Source: Fidelibacterota bacterium (GTDB taxonomy: Bacteria > Fidelibacterota > Marinisomatia > SCGC-AAA003-L08 > JACNLC01). From it: 52,330 nt of DNA. A program made the translations under genes and the position numbers. Below are positions 1 to 8,876 of this stretch, in pieces (the stretch's first letter is position 1; each line of letters opens with the position of its first letter). The notes beneath the pieces are model-generated. The model had not been told where the DNA came from. It saw only the letters and a program-made list of their open reading frames with translations, and did not search any database. Location of the stretch: NCBI GenBank assembly GCA_013204025.1, contig JABMOW010000146.1, positions 1-52,330 of the forward strand, written 5' to 3'.

Positions 1-2
1 CG

Positions 3-149
3 AGAGAAGGCCCTGACGAATCAGGACCTTCCATGAGTGGAGCGAAACGGAATCGAATCTTTGTACTCTTGAATGGCATTCAAGAGGTCAACGGTTCGAT
101 CCCGTTTATCTCCACAACGATCTTTATACTGGTTAACAAAAAAATTTAA
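3..149 (+). CDS. 3' end of a probable GIY-YIG family nuclease gene (partial)
   Basis: An open frame enters from the left edge and stops at TAA 147-149. It reads REGPDESG, then GAKRNRIFVLLNG, and continues through the tRNA-like segment as NGSIPFISTT. In Bacteroidota-type genomes, GIY-YIG endonuclease genes often end in odd low-complexity tails that run into a tRNA 3' half, and this tail is of that kind. The catalytic N-terminal domain lies outside the window, so the assignment rests only on the tail and its tRNA overlap. It overlaps nothing else and stops 13 bases before the next gene. It could instead be a chance open frame. Confidence 0.35.
   Translation, partial: REGPDESGPSMSGAKRNRIFVLLNGIQEVNGSIPFISTTIFILVNKKI
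68..114 (+). other. 3' half of a tRNA-Ala(GGC) gene (fragment)
   Basis: Bases 68-84 form an anticodon arm with a 5-bp stem (CTTGA/TCAAG) and a loop ATGGCAT giving anticodon GGC after U33. Bases 85-89 (AGGTC) fit a variable loop. Bases 90-106 form a perfect T arm (AACGG, loop TTCGATC, CCGTT), and 107-114 would be the 3' acceptor strand and discriminator A. No matching acceptor 5' strand or D arm is found upstream: 40-46 (GGAGCGA) pairs at only five of seven positions and the D region does not fold. It is therefore a fragment, not a working tRNA, of the type left at integration or nuclease-associated sites. Confidence 0.6.
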
Positions 150-162
150 TGGAGTACAATTC

Positions 163-1719
163 ATGTTCAACATGAGTAAAATACGTGAAAATTCATCTAT
201 CATTCTGTGGACCCTTCTAGCCTTCTTTGTGATGAGTATGACAGTAGGTGGCTTGGTCGGTGGTGCAAACATAGTCGATCGGATATTCGGTCGAAACCAG
301 TCAAATCTATACGTTGGCTCAGTTGAGGGAGTAAATATCACTCATCAGGATTTTCAAAAAGAATTTAATACTCAATTGCAAAATTCACGATCGCAAAATC
401 AAACAATTGACAGCCGAGGAGTTCAAAATGCCAGAAATTCAGCCTGGAACACATTAGTTGATAAAATCATCCAAGACCAACTTATCAATGAATTTGACCT
501 TTCTTCTTCTGGTGAAGAGATTTACAATTTTTTAGTTAATTTTCCTCCCGCTCAACTACAACAACAACTTACTCAAAGCAATTACTTTGCTGACAGTAGC
601 GGAGCATTTATTCTTGATGCTTATCAAAGTGCTTTAAAAACAGGTACGTATCCAAATAACCTTGAAAATTATTGGTTGGTTTGGGAGAACTACCTTACAG
701 ATTGGTTACCTATTCGTAAATTACAAAATCTCTATTCTCAAACCTCATCCGTTTCAGATATGGAGATCAAAACTGAATTTTATAAAAAGAATATCAATTG
801 CACAGTTAAATACATTTACGTTCCCATTAATGACATTAACGATAGTCTGATTACTGTAACGGATGATGAAGTAAAATCTCGTTATGAAGAAGACAAGGAA
901 AAATTATATAAATTGGATGCGTCTCGAACCGTAGAATATGTTCTTTGGTCCGATAATGTTAGTGACGTTGACTCTTCTCTTCACAGCACGTACCTGGATT
1001 CAATTAATAGTTCATCTTTAAGATTCGCTGGTGAAGCAGACTTTTCTACATTTAATGAAGCGGTAGAAGTTTTTGGATTGAACAGTGATACTCTTGATAT
1101 TATTGAAGATAACAAAAATAATTCCGGTTTTCCTTATACCATGGGTGTCATGAGAAACGCAGTAAGATTTGCTTTTGATAGTCCAATTGGTACTATCTCT
1201 GACCCGATGGTAGCGGACGATGGGTATGTGGTCTTTCATATTATCGGTGAAAAACCAACTGGCTATAAACCTTTTTCAGAAGTTGAGGAATCCATACAAA
1301 AAACTCTGATCCGTGAGAATAAAAAAGATTACGCAAAAACCATTCTACAGAACGATTTTATAAATGAAAATAGTGATTTCTCACAAATCGCTGAAAGTAA
1401 CGAATTTATAAAATTCGATACAGATTCTCTTAAAGCGCTAGGCAGTACTTTCAAAAGCATCGGAAGAAGTAACGAATTATCAGGAACATTACGAGCTATG
1501 GAAGCGGGAGATATTTCAACGCCGGTCACTACTTACAGCGCCGTTGCTATCATTGAATTGCTTGAGAAGGATGAGTTTGACCAGGAAATATTTGATGCTG
1601 AATTTGATACTATCAGAGATCGTTTGATGCTCCAAAAGAGCAATGCAGTATTTAGCACCTGGCTTTCTGAATATAAAAAACAGATTGAGATCGAAGACAA
1701 CCGGATTCATCTGTACTAG
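163..1719 (+). CDS. membrane-anchored SurA/PpiD-type peptidyl-prolyl isomerase-like folding factor
   Basis: A 518-residue protein. It starts MFNMSKIRENSS, has one membrane segment at about residues 11-32 (ILWTLLAFFVMSMTVGGLVGG), then a SurA-N-like domain and a parvulin-like region near residues 300-400 (FDSPIGTISDPMV, DDGYVVFHIIGE). This is the PpiD layout: one N-terminal anchor with the chaperone portion outside the inner membrane, aiding folding of exported proteins. The parvulin part is divergent, so isomerase activity is uncertain. The start at 163 is favoured by GGAG at 151-154; an in-frame ATG at 172 is also possible. The longer frame back to 73 would cross the tRNA fragment and is unlikely. 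A terminator follows directly. The next gene is convergent. Confidence 0.8.
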   Translation: MFNMSKIRENSSIILWTLLAFFVMSMTVGGLVGGANIVDRIFGRNQSNLYVGSVEGVNITHQDFQKEFNTQLQNSRSQNQTIDSRGVQNARNSAWNTLVDKIIQDQLINEFDLSSSGEEIYNFLVNFPPAQLQQQLTQSNYFADSSGAFILDAYQSALKTGTYPNNLENYWLVWENYLTDWLPIRKLQNLYSQTSSVSDMEIKTEFYKKNINCTVKYIYVPINDINDSLITVTDDEVKSRYEEDKEKLYKLDASRTVEYVLWSDNVSDVDSSLHSTYLDSINSSSLRFAGEADFSTFNEAVEVFGLNSDTLDIIEDNKNNSGFPYTMGVMRNAVRFAFDSPIGTISDPMVADDGYVVFHIIGEKPTGYKPFSEVEESIQKTLIRENKKDYAKTILQNDFINENSDFSQIAESNEFIKFDTDSLKALGSTFKSIGRSNELSGTLRAMEAGDISTPVTTYSAVAIIELLEKDEFDQEIFDAEFDTIRDRLMLQKSNAVFSTWLSEYKKQIEIEDNRIHLY

Positions 1720-1740
1720 AATTCGTTAAATTTCAACAAT

Positions 1741-1770
1741 AAAAGGGACGGCAAAAGCTGTCCCTTTTTT
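1741..1770 (+). terminator. intrinsic terminator after the SurA/PpiD-like gene
   Basis: Perfect 9-bp stem AAAAGGGAC (1741-1749) with GTCCCTTTT (1760-1768), a further GC pair inside, an AAAA loop, and a T run after it. The A run on the other side lets it work both ways, so it probably also ends the convergent xdhC operon. Confidence 0.9.
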
Positions 1771-1842
1771 GTTTTTACTACGTTGATCAAATACTCAATT
1801 CGAGAGTTACTTTCTGCATAATGAGGTGTTCAGATGTAGGTA

Positions 1843-2895
1843 TTAGCTGACTGATCCCTTTCCTTCTCGTTTCAGGATCAATGATGCTTTCGATGGTTTT
1901 GCATGTTTTTGGTGATGTACAATTTCACTCATGATGCTCAATGCGATTTCCGGGACGGTGTCCGCCCCAATATCCAAACCCGTTGGAGCATAAATTGATT
2001 GTAGTACACCCGTTGGAACACCTTCATTTTCCAATGCTCTGCGAATTAACGCCCATTTTCTGCGACTGCTCACCAATCCAAGGTAACCGAATTTATCTGC
2101 AACTAGTCGTCTCATGATCTCCATATCCTGTGCATGGTTTCTGGTGGTCACAATAATAGCATCCGAAGGACGTAACTCTATGGTTTTCAAGAGATCAGAT
2201 ATCGTTCCCACAACTCGATTCTCAACTTTTGGATATCTGGCTTCTGTCAATAAAGCTGATCGATCATCGTAAACATTTACGGAATAATCCAAGAAATGTG
2301 CCAATTCTGCCAACGCCATTCCCACATGGCCAGCGCCAAAAATATGTAATCGTGATATTGCCGGAAGATGACGGTAAACTTCTATAACAATATTATCTCG
2401 TTTTGAAAACGATTTGAGCAAACGATCCTTTGAATCGACAACTATACTATCGAAATCAGAAAAAGTAGATTGAACTTCCCAATTGACGGATAGATTAGAC
2501 TCATCTTGGCGGATGATAGTGCTGATCCACAGTGACTGGGTTTTAGCCATAGCGGCAGCTTTTAAAAACACCAGATGAGACTGTGAAGAAAATGGCTCGA
2601 TTAGTACAGAAACTTCTCCCCCACAAATACCCGAATCACCCAGAACATCTTTCCCAGTCATAAGATGGTGAAGGAGGATCGGACGGTTTTCCAAAAATAC
2701 TGATTTTGCAGTAGTGATGACATTATACTCCAGTTTGCCACCACCAATCGTCCCTAAAGCATCTCCTGAATCAGTGACTACCATAATGGGGTAATCCTTC
2801 CTGGGTACAGATCCGGACTGATGCACAATTGAACAAATCACCAGTGATTCATCAGATTTAACCTGATTCAGATAGTTTAGGATTTTCTTTTCCAT
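1843..2895 (-). CDS. xdhC: XdhC/CoxI family molybdenum-cofactor insertion protein
   Basis: A 350-residue protein with two family domains. The N-terminal XdhC_CoxI part has GSVPRK (28-33), TIGGGKLE (49-56) and a DSGICGGEVSV segment. The C-terminal Rossmann part has FGAGHVG (186-192), VTTRNHAQD and LGLVSSRRKW. XdhC proteins bind molybdenum cofactor, get it sulfurated (here perhaps selenated) and insert it into xanthine dehydrogenase-type enzymes in the cytoplasm. It is the last gene of a four-gene minus-strand operon with yqeC, mocA and yqeB, 55 bases after yqeB. The start ATG at 2895 has no clear Shine-Dalgarno. Identity is secure; the exact client enzyme (either hydroxylase in this window) is inferred. 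Confidence 0.93.
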   Translation of the reverse strand: MEKKILNYLNQVKSDESLVICSIVHQSGSVPRKDYPIMVVTDSGDALGTIGGGKLEYNVITTAKSVFLENRPILLHHLMTGKDVLGDSGICGGEVSVLIEPFSSQSHLVFLKAAAMAKTQSLWISTIIRQDESNLSVNWEVQSTFSDFDSIVVDSKDRLLKSFSKRDNIVIEVYRHLPAISRLHIFGAGHVGMALAELAHFLDYSVNVYDDRSALLTEARYPKVENRVVGTISDLLKTIELRPSDAIIVTTRNHAQDMEIMRRLVADKFGYLGLVSSRRKWALIRRALENEGVPTGVLQSIYAPTGLDIGADTVPEIALSIMSEIVHHQKHAKPSKASLILKREGKGSVS

Positions 2896-2950
2896 AATGC
2901 TATTAAATCACCTCGATTCTTTTCTCAATTTCACAAACCAATTCTATCAT

Positions 2951-3748
2951 TTAGTCATTTCTTTCCATTGTGACTACAACCTCCAGTACAGCTCTGGCGA
3001 TGGCATTAGCTTTATCAGATATTAATAGATGATTGATCTCATGACCACGCGGATCGATATCCGCAATTTTCACTCCAGCTGGGGTGTTGACTCTTGGAGA
3101 GATAAGTCCCCGCACTTTACCTGCAATTTTCGAAATAATCGGCCGATTATTAATATTACCAATCGTTTGTTTTTCATTCACAATCGCTCCGATTTCCACA
3201 TCCCATTCTGCAATGCCTTCGGTGGTTGAATAGATAACTCTGTGAGACGATTCACCTCCTATTTCACCGGGCACGCCTGTGTTTTGAGAGGTGGATCCTT
3301 CTCGGATGATCCTTCCCAAATCATGCCCTCTTTTGGTTTCGATTGCGATCAGACAGTTTTGCCCAACGGTAAATCCTGGTCCCAATCCAATGGTAGGTAT
3401 AACAGTGAATTCATCGATTGTGTTTAAATCCTTTTGCATTCGTGCATCAATGATCCAACCAGGCATGCGATTCATCTGGGACAAATCTAGAATGGAATTA
3501 TTTACAATGGGGATGATGTCGCTGGAGATGTCTTGCAACTGATCAATGGGATCTGCTTTCATGGCACGAATTCCCTCTACACTTGTGGAACCTGTAAACA
3601 TCACATCGCTGAAAGTTACTGTCCTGCGGATAGCTAATGGTCCCGGAAGTTCAACCAACATGACCCGAAATCCCGTTCGGTACAATGTTACCGCAATAGC
3701 GCTCCCCAATTCACCCGCTCCTCTGATTATGATTAATCGATTACTCAA
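2951..3748 (-). CDS. yqeB: selenium-dependent molybdenum hydroxylase maturation protein YqeB (EF2563 family)
   Basis: A 265-residue protein. It opens with a dinucleotide-binding motif IRGAGELGSAIA, followed by LVELPGPLAIRRTVTFSDV, which is characteristic of the EF2563/YqeB family. The family is a phylogenetic marker for labile-selenium molybdenum hydroxylases, together with SelD; its exact chemistry is unproven. The start is TTG at 3748, overlapping the end of mocA by 8 bases (the TTG sits inside the ATTGAGTAA stop context), with GAGGGA just upstream as ribosome site. The overlap implies translational coupling with mocA. Confidence 0.9.
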   Translation of the reverse strand: MSNRLIIIRGAGELGSAIAVTLYRTGFRVMLVELPGPLAIRRTVTFSDVMFTGSTSVEGIRAMKADPIDQLQDISSDIIPIVNNSILDLSQMNRMPGWIIDARMQKDLNTIDEFTVIPTIGLGPGFTVGQNCLIAIETKRGHDLGRIIREGSTSQNTGVPGEIGGESSHRVIYSTTEGIAEWDVEIGAIVNEKQTIGNINNRPIISKIAGKVRGLISPRVNTPAGVKIADIDPRGHEINHLLISDKANAIARAVLEVVVTMERND

Positions 3749-4325
3749 TTTTTCCCTCTTTTAAAAATTTGTCCATATCCAAAATTACACCTTTGTCACC
3801 GACGGATACGATTTCAGTTTCATGAGGAAGGTGTCGAATGATCTGTCTCCCACCTTCATCACCGGATAACGCAAGTAGTCTGGATTTATAATGATATGAG
3901 AAAAACACGGGGTGCCCTGGGATGGACTCATATTCTGGTACCAGAATTTCAGGAGATCGCATTTCGAGGATACCCAACAAATATTGAATCGTAGATTGTT
4001 GAATGAATGGTTTATCACCGGTGCAGAATCCAAAGTAATCGCAATTATCGATTACCGATACTCCTGCTCTAACTGAGCTAGATATTCCGGATTGATAATC
4101 GAGATTGTGTATAAGGGTGATATTTTCCGATAGACCTTTTAATGCGGTGGAAATATTTTTTTCATCATTTCCCGTGACTACGAAAACGTCAACTGGAAAT
4201 TGAATAAACGATTTTACAGTCTTTTCAATGACGGTTTCACCATCGATTTGGGTAAGCAATTTATTCGGTGGATGCCGGGTGGACATTCCGCCCGCAGTAA
4301 TGATCATTGAAATTTTTATGGTCAT
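3741..4325 (-). CDS. mocA: molybdenum cofactor cytidylyltransferase (MocA/YgfJ)
   Basis: A 194-residue nucleotidyltransferase of the MobA-like fold. It has a modified loop TAGGMSTRHPPNKLL (10-24) in place of the usual LAAGxSxRMGxxKLL; the K is kept, and HPPN replaces MGxN. Later blocks FCTGDKPF and VPEYESIPGHPVFF match the family. It converts Mo-molybdopterin plus CTP to the cytosine dinucleotide form used by many bacterial xanthine dehydrogenase-like enzymes. In E. coli the same gene (ygfJ) sits beside yqeB and yqeC. The ATG overlaps the yqeC stop as ATGA (4322-4325). The altered nucleotide-binding loop is worth checking but does not put the family in doubt. Confidence 0.88.
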   Translation of the reverse strand: MTIKISMIITAGGMSTRHPPNKLLTQIDGETVIEKTVKSFIQFPVDVFVVTGNDEKNISTALKGLSENITLIHNLDYQSGISSSVRAGVSVIDNCDYFGFCTGDKPFIQQSTIQYLLGILEMRSPEILVPEYESIPGHPVFFSYHYKSRLLALSGDEGGRQIIRHLPHETEIVSVGDKGVILDMDKFLKEGKIE

Positions 4326-5089
4326 GAAATCGCTTTCCAGAATTTCTGTTGAACACTACCAAAATACGTGGGACATTTCGTTTTTTCCCAAATTATGGTC
4401 GCCAGTTCTTCCGCGTTCTTGGGATGGGCATCCGCTTTGTTCACATAGTACACCCTTTTTATACCTTTGGGAATCTTTTGGCTATATCCTTTTTGAGAGG
4501 AAATGACGGTGGCAATAAAATCTGGTATCAACACCGAGTTAGGCGAGATTTCCCAGGTGTTGCAGAACCTATCCGCTCGATGAACCAAACCCTCAGCAGG
4601 TGTCGTCCCAACTACATCTGCGCCAACAATAATCACCACATGAGTTGCGAAATTTGGTACTTCAGGATCGTGATCCAGATGGACTTTTAACGGCAGCTTG
4701 CGAGCGCCATCACATTCAAAGAGACACACATCGCTTTGTCGCCAAATATCATTTAATTCATCAACTGACACACCATTGAGTTTATCAGGAAGATTGGACT
4801 GCCGCAAAATTTTCAATGGATTTGCCAACGTGAAATGTACTGATAAATCACACCCTGCGAATTTATCAGGGAAACAAACCGTTTCTCGATGATCAATTCC
4901 TGATTTTGTGAGAGACGTGAGTGCTACCTTCGAATATATCCGGCTGAATTCTTCACCCATCTGGCTGATCAGCGAGGATTTTCCGCCTCCACCTAAAAAT
5001 GCGATACATGGAGAAGGACCATCTTTTGAGTTGTATCCCAAAATATGAATAAATGGTTGGTGTGAAAGATTATGATGGTGATCTGTCAT
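4322..5089 (-). CDS. yqeC: selenium cofactor biosynthesis protein YqeC
   Basis: A 255-residue protein with an N-terminal P-loop AFLGGGGKSSL (30-40), then TSLTKSG, CLFECDGARKLPLK and VIIVGADVVGTT, the usual YqeC landmarks. The family occurs with yqeB in genomes that carry selenium-dependent molybdenum hydroxylases; a role in making the labile selenium cofactor is proposed, not proven. It is the first gene of the minus-strand maturation operon and is read divergently from the Mo subunit gene, with 185 bases between them. The ATG at 5089 has no strong ribosome site. Confidence 0.9.
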   Translation of the reverse strand: MTDHHHNLSHQPFIHILGYNSKDGPSPCIAFLGGGGKSSLISQMGEEFSRIYSKVALTSLTKSGIDHRETVCFPDKFAGCDLSVHFTLANPLKILRQSNLPDKLNGVSVDELNDIWRQSDVCLFECDGARKLPLKVHLDHDPEVPNFATHVVIIVGADVVGTTPAEGLVHRADRFCNTWEISPNSVLIPDFIATVISSQKGYSQKIPKGIKRVYYVNKADAHPKNAEELATIIWEKTKCPTYFGSVQQKFWKAIS

Positions 5090-5274
5090 AATTGTACTTC
5101 GTAAATAAGCCCGAAATCATCGCTTGGACTATGAAAACACTCCCTATAATTTTGTAAATATTGCCTGTAAATTTGAGGTAAATCTATTTGACTGTAAAAC
5201 CAATTTTAACCAAATGAAGCCATTAAATTATAACAAGGGATGGGTTGTTATCCTAAAATGCTCAATCAGACACG
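5090..5274. promoter_or_regulatory. divergent promoter region between yqeC and the xanthine dehydrogenase Mo subunit gene
   Basis: This AT-rich gap must hold both promoters. It carries four related 7-mers in one direction: TGTAAAT (5153-5159), TGTAAAT (5166-5172), GGTAAAT (5177-5183) and TGTAAAA (5193-5199). They could be binding sites for a shared regulator. Spacing is irregular (13, 11, 16), so this may be chance in AT-rich DNA. No riboswitch fold was recognised. Confidence 0.3.
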
Positions 5275-7545
5275 ATGATTAAATCTCCGCTAGGAAGCAG
5301 AATTTCTAGAATCGATGCTGCGGATAAGGTCACCGGAAAAACCAAATTCCTAACAGACATGTCTGTGCCGGGGATGGTTTACGCCTATCCCATCTATTCA
5401 TCAATCCCGTTCGGTCACATCACTGATATAAATAGCGCTGCTGCAGAATCACTCACCGGATTCATCGGTTTTTACACTCATAAAGATATTCCCGGGAAAA
5501 ATCAAGTGGGCGTAATCCTGCCCGACCAACCACTACTTGTTGAAAAGACCGTCCGGTTCATGGGTGATGTCATCGGTGTCGTGGTAGCGGACACACATGA
5601 AAATGCCCGAAAAGCCGCTTCCCTTATTGACATTTCATATGAGACTCTAGAACCGGTATTTACGATTGAAGACAGTAAAAATTCATCCGGACCATTATTA
5701 CATGAAACCAATATCGCCTGCTCACATCGAGTTATAAAAGGAGATATTTCCAAAGGATTTGAAACATCCCACCACATTATCGAAGCCAGTTTTACCACAC
5801 CTGTTCAGGAACACTATTATCTGGAACCACAAGGATGTATCGTTATTCCGGGTGAAGATCAAATTTATATCATCGGGTCTCTCCAATGTCCCTATTATAT
5901 TCAGAAGGCAGTCGCGGCGATAACCGCGTACGCCATGGAGAATATTATCGTTGAGCAGGCACCCACTGGAGGTGCGTTTGGAGGGAAGGAAGATGTTCCT
6001 TCAGAAGTATGTGCTCGAACTGCTTTGGCAGCATTGATGGTGAAGCGTCCTGTGAAAATGGTTTACGATAGAAAAGATGATATGCAGATCACCAGCAAAC
6101 GCCACCCATTTCAAATGCATTATAAAATCGGGGTTTCAAATAGCGGGGAAATTCTGGCAGCAGAAGTCCGGTTGGAAGAAAATGCCGGTGCCTATGCAAC
6201 GTTGTCCAGTGTGGTTTCATATCGTGCATCCATCCAGGGATTGGGTCCTTACCGGATCCCCAATGTGAAAATGGAATCAACTTCATATTACACAAATTTA
6301 CCACCCAACGGCGCATTTCGGGGATTCGGTTCCCCACAAGCTGCATTTGGTCATGAACGAATGATGGATATCGTTGCAAATAAATTGGGAATGGATCCCA
6401 TTGAGTTTAGATTAATAAATATTATCCGATCCGGAGATTCCACCATTACGGGACAGGAGTTGGTGACTAGTGTAAGTGCAGAGGAAACCATCGTGCAAGC
6501 TCGTGATGCGGCATATTGGACGGATATTCGTTCCAAATCGACACCGGATTCACGGTACATAACGGGTATGGGAATCGCCGTAACTCATTACGGTAATTGT
6601 CTTGGCGCTGCAGGTTGGCACATGGATGGAAGTGGCGCATCCGTTCGTATTCGTGAAGATGGACAGATCGACGTGGCATTCGGTTTAGTGGAGATGGGAC
6701 AGGGTGCACTCACAGCGGTGGCACAAATGACTGCTGAAGCCCTAGGCGTGGATATCTCCCGAATCAACGTTCTGCCCACTCGCAGTGATCGTCTCCCCGA
6801 TAGCGGTCCTTCGGTTGCCAGCAGGAATGTCGTCATGACTGGTCGTGCTATTCAGGATGCCGTTTCCAAACTGACTCCGCCAATTTTAAAAGCTGCATCC
6901 GATATGATGGACTTCCCAACTGGATTGTTAGAGCTGAAGAATGACCAAATTATTGATGGCCAAACCGGAAATTCGATTTCGTTCGACGATGTTTTACAGT
7001 ACATGTTTACCCATAACATTCCCACTCAATCCGAAGGATGGTGGCATGTTCCCCCTCTGAAGTTCGATCCACAGACCGGACTGGGTGAAGCCTATTTTAC
7101 CTATTCCTACGCCACTCATCTGGCGAAAGTGAGGGTTGATACAGTAACCGGACTGGTTTTCGTGGACAAGATCTGGGCGGCTCACGATGTGGGTAAAGCC
7201 ATTAATCCGGCAGGAATTGAAGGTCAGGTGGAAGGCGGTATTGCGCAGGGTATCGGATGGGCACTCACAGAAAATTTTCGCTACGATCAGGGCAAAGTGA
7301 TCACGCCGGGACTAACAACTTATTTGCTCCCAACCGCAGGTGATATCCCGGAGATTAAGACTATCATTATTGAAAATCCTGCTCCGGATGGACCTTGGGG
7401 AGCCAAAGGGATCGGTGAACCGTCTATCATTCCCACAGCGGCAGCTATTGCCAATGCCGTCAGCCATGCGTTGGGTGCGCCCATCAATGATCTCCCCATC
7501 ACACCAGAAAATGTGTTGAATCTGATACAAAGGAAAGCACCATGA
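5275..7545 (+). CDS. xdhA: xanthine dehydrogenase-family molybdenum-binding subunit (hydroxylase 1)
   Basis: A 756-residue Mo-subunit, normal length for split bacterial enzymes. Visible landmarks are the first Mo-pterin loop GGAFGGKE (232-239), NGAFRGFGSPQ with the substrate-site Arg near 349, VEMGQGALTAVAQ, and GAKGIGEPS with the catalytic Glu at about 715. It hydroxylates purines at the Mo centre and passes electrons to 2Fe-2S and FAD subunits. Neither partner is beside it; they are encoded at 31485 and 31961. It heads a three-gene unit: its stop overlaps the ssnA ATG (ATGA at 7542-7545). The ATG at 5275 has no clear ribosome site. Substrate (xanthine, hypoxanthine or another azaheterocycle) cannot be read from sequence. 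Confidence 0.9.
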   Translation: MIKSPLGSRISRIDAADKVTGKTKFLTDMSVPGMVYAYPIYSSIPFGHITDINSAAAESLTGFIGFYTHKDIPGKNQVGVILPDQPLLVEKTVRFMGDVIGVVVADTHENARKAASLIDISYETLEPVFTIEDSKNSSGPLLHETNIACSHRVIKGDISKGFETSHHIIEASFTTPVQEHYYLEPQGCIVIPGEDQIYIIGSLQCPYYIQKAVAAITAYAMENIIVEQAPTGGAFGGKEDVPSEVCARTALAALMVKRPVKMVYDRKDDMQITSKRHPFQMHYKIGVSNSGEILAAEVRLEENAGAYATLSSVVSYRASIQGLGPYRIPNVKMESTSYYTNLPPNGAFRGFGSPQAAFGHERMMDIVANKLGMDPIEFRLINIIRSGDSTITGQELVTSVSAEETIVQARDAAYWTDIRSKSTPDSRYITGMGIAVTHYGNCLGAAGWHMDGSGASVRIREDGQIDVAFGLVEMGQGALTAVAQMTAEALGVDISRINVLPTRSDRLPDSGPSVASRNVVMTGRAIQDAVSKLTPPILKAASDMMDFPTGLLELKNDQIIDGQTGNSISFDDVLQYMFTHNIPTQSEGWWHVPPLKFDPQTGLGEAYFTYSYATHLAKVRVDTVTGLVFVDKIWAAHDVGKAINPAGIEGQVEGGIAQGIGWALTENFRYDQGKVITPGLTTYLLPTAGDIPEIKTIIIENPAPDGPWGAKGIGEPSIIPTAAAIANAVSHALGAPINDLPITPENVLNLIQRKAP

Positions 7546-8864
7546 GCCAGATACTTTTAACCAATCTTCGAATAATCAATCCATTTGGTGATGTGGAGTT
7601 CATTGAAAATGGATCGATAGAAATTTCTGACGGATCGATTGTGTCCGTTGGCGCTGAACTGACTGATTCTGCACCTGATATTCAAAAGATTGACATGGGT
7701 GGAAAAACCGTACTCCCGGGGATGATCAATGCCCATACCCATCTGTATTCTTCTCTTGCTCTTGGGATGCCGCCTTCACAAAATAATCCTGTTAACTTCA
7801 CTGAAATTCTGAAACAGGTATGGTGGAAACTGGACCGTGCACTGGATGAAGATTCTACACGGGCATCTTTTCAAGTGGGATTATTGAACGCTCTTAAAAA
7901 TGGCGTCACCACCCTCGTCGATCACCATTCCAGCCAGAATTTTATTGATGGATCTACTCGTCAATTGGTGGAATTAGCAGACGCTTTTGGCATTCGAATT
8001 GCCACCGCATTTGAAACATCCGACCGAAACGGTGATGATACTTTCGCCAGCGGTTTGGATGAGAATCTGACAGCTATCCACGAATTCGCCAATCGTGAAC
8101 ATATTCATCCTATGTTGGGATTGCATGCATCATTTACCTTATCCGATAAATCTTTGAAGGCCATTGGAAAAGAACTGGAAAACCTGACTGGCACCGGTAT
8201 CCACATTCATGTGGCAGAAGATCTGGCGGACGAGCGGGATGCGAAAATGAAAGGGTATCATTCAGTCATCCAGCGATTAGATAAATTTAATCTACTCAAC
8301 GAACACAGCCTCATCATCCATGGGATACACATGGAACAAACAGATATCGATCTCATCCTCAAAAGAGGAGCACAATTGGTACACTGCCCCACCTCCAATG
8401 CCAATAACCGGGTGGGAAATCTATCTCCGTTGGTGGTCAGAAAACTGAATGCAGGTCTGGGCACAGACGGAATGCAATCCAACATGCTGAAAGAGGCCAA
8501 GGAAGGGACGTTGATCAGAAGCGCATCCTTACCAGGAGGCGTGGAGTCTGTGAATTATCTACAGCTTCTTTTTCAAAATAACCGAACCATTGCTGAAAAA
8601 ATGTTTAATCAAAAATTAGGGAAAATCGAATCGGGATATCCCGCTGATTTGGTGTTTTACGATTATTGTCCCGTGACCGAACTGAATGACACCAATTGGC
8701 AAGGCCATGCGCTCTTTGGATTTGAATCCCCCACCGACGTGATGACCAGAGGATTGTTCAGAATTAAGAATGGCAAACTGGCAGGGATTGACGAAAATGG
8801 AATTTTTAATAACGCACAAAGTGAGTCCCGTCGACTTTGGCAGAGCATGAAAAACGTGACATAA
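7542..8864 (+). CDS. ssnA: SsnA-type aminohydrolase of the amidohydrolase superfamily
   Basis: A 440-residue metal-dependent hydrolase. Metal and active-site residues are visible: INAHTHLY (His65, His67), HIHVAED (His223), LIIHGIH (His260), HCPTSNANN and LGTDG (Asp309). The early part (NPFGDVEFIENGSIEISDG, NVALG-like LALGMPPSQNNP) fits SsnA rather than guanine or cytosine deaminases. SsnA is conserved in purine-degrading clusters of anaerobes and E. coli, where it is proposed to deaminate or open a purine-derived intermediate. It is coupled to the Mo subunit gene by a 4-base overlap and followed 12 bases later by ygeY. Confidence 0.88.
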   Translation: MSQILLTNLRIINPFGDVEFIENGSIEISDGSIVSVGAELTDSAPDIQKIDMGGKTVLPGMINAHTHLYSSLALGMPPSQNNPVNFTEILKQVWWKLDRALDEDSTRASFQVGLLNALKNGVTTLVDHHSSQNFIDGSTRQLVELADAFGIRIATAFETSDRNGDDTFASGLDENLTAIHEFANREHIHPMLGLHASFTLSDKSLKAIGKELENLTGTGIHIHVAEDLADERDAKMKGYHSVIQRLDKFNLLNEHSLIIHGIHMEQTDIDLILKRGAQLVHCPTSNANNRVGNLSPLVVRKLNAGLGTDGMQSNMLKEAKEGTLIRSASLPGGVESVNYLQLLFQNNRTIAEKMFNQKLGKIESGYPADLVFYDYCPVTELNDTNWQGHALFGFESPTDVMTRGLFRIKNGKLAGIDENGIFNNAQSESRRLWQSMKNVT

Positions 8865-8876
8865 AGGAAAACATGA

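Noticed and set aside
40-114. A complete tRNA gene at the window start
   Set aside because: The 5' acceptor pairs at only five of seven positions and no D arm can be formed; only the 3' half is real.
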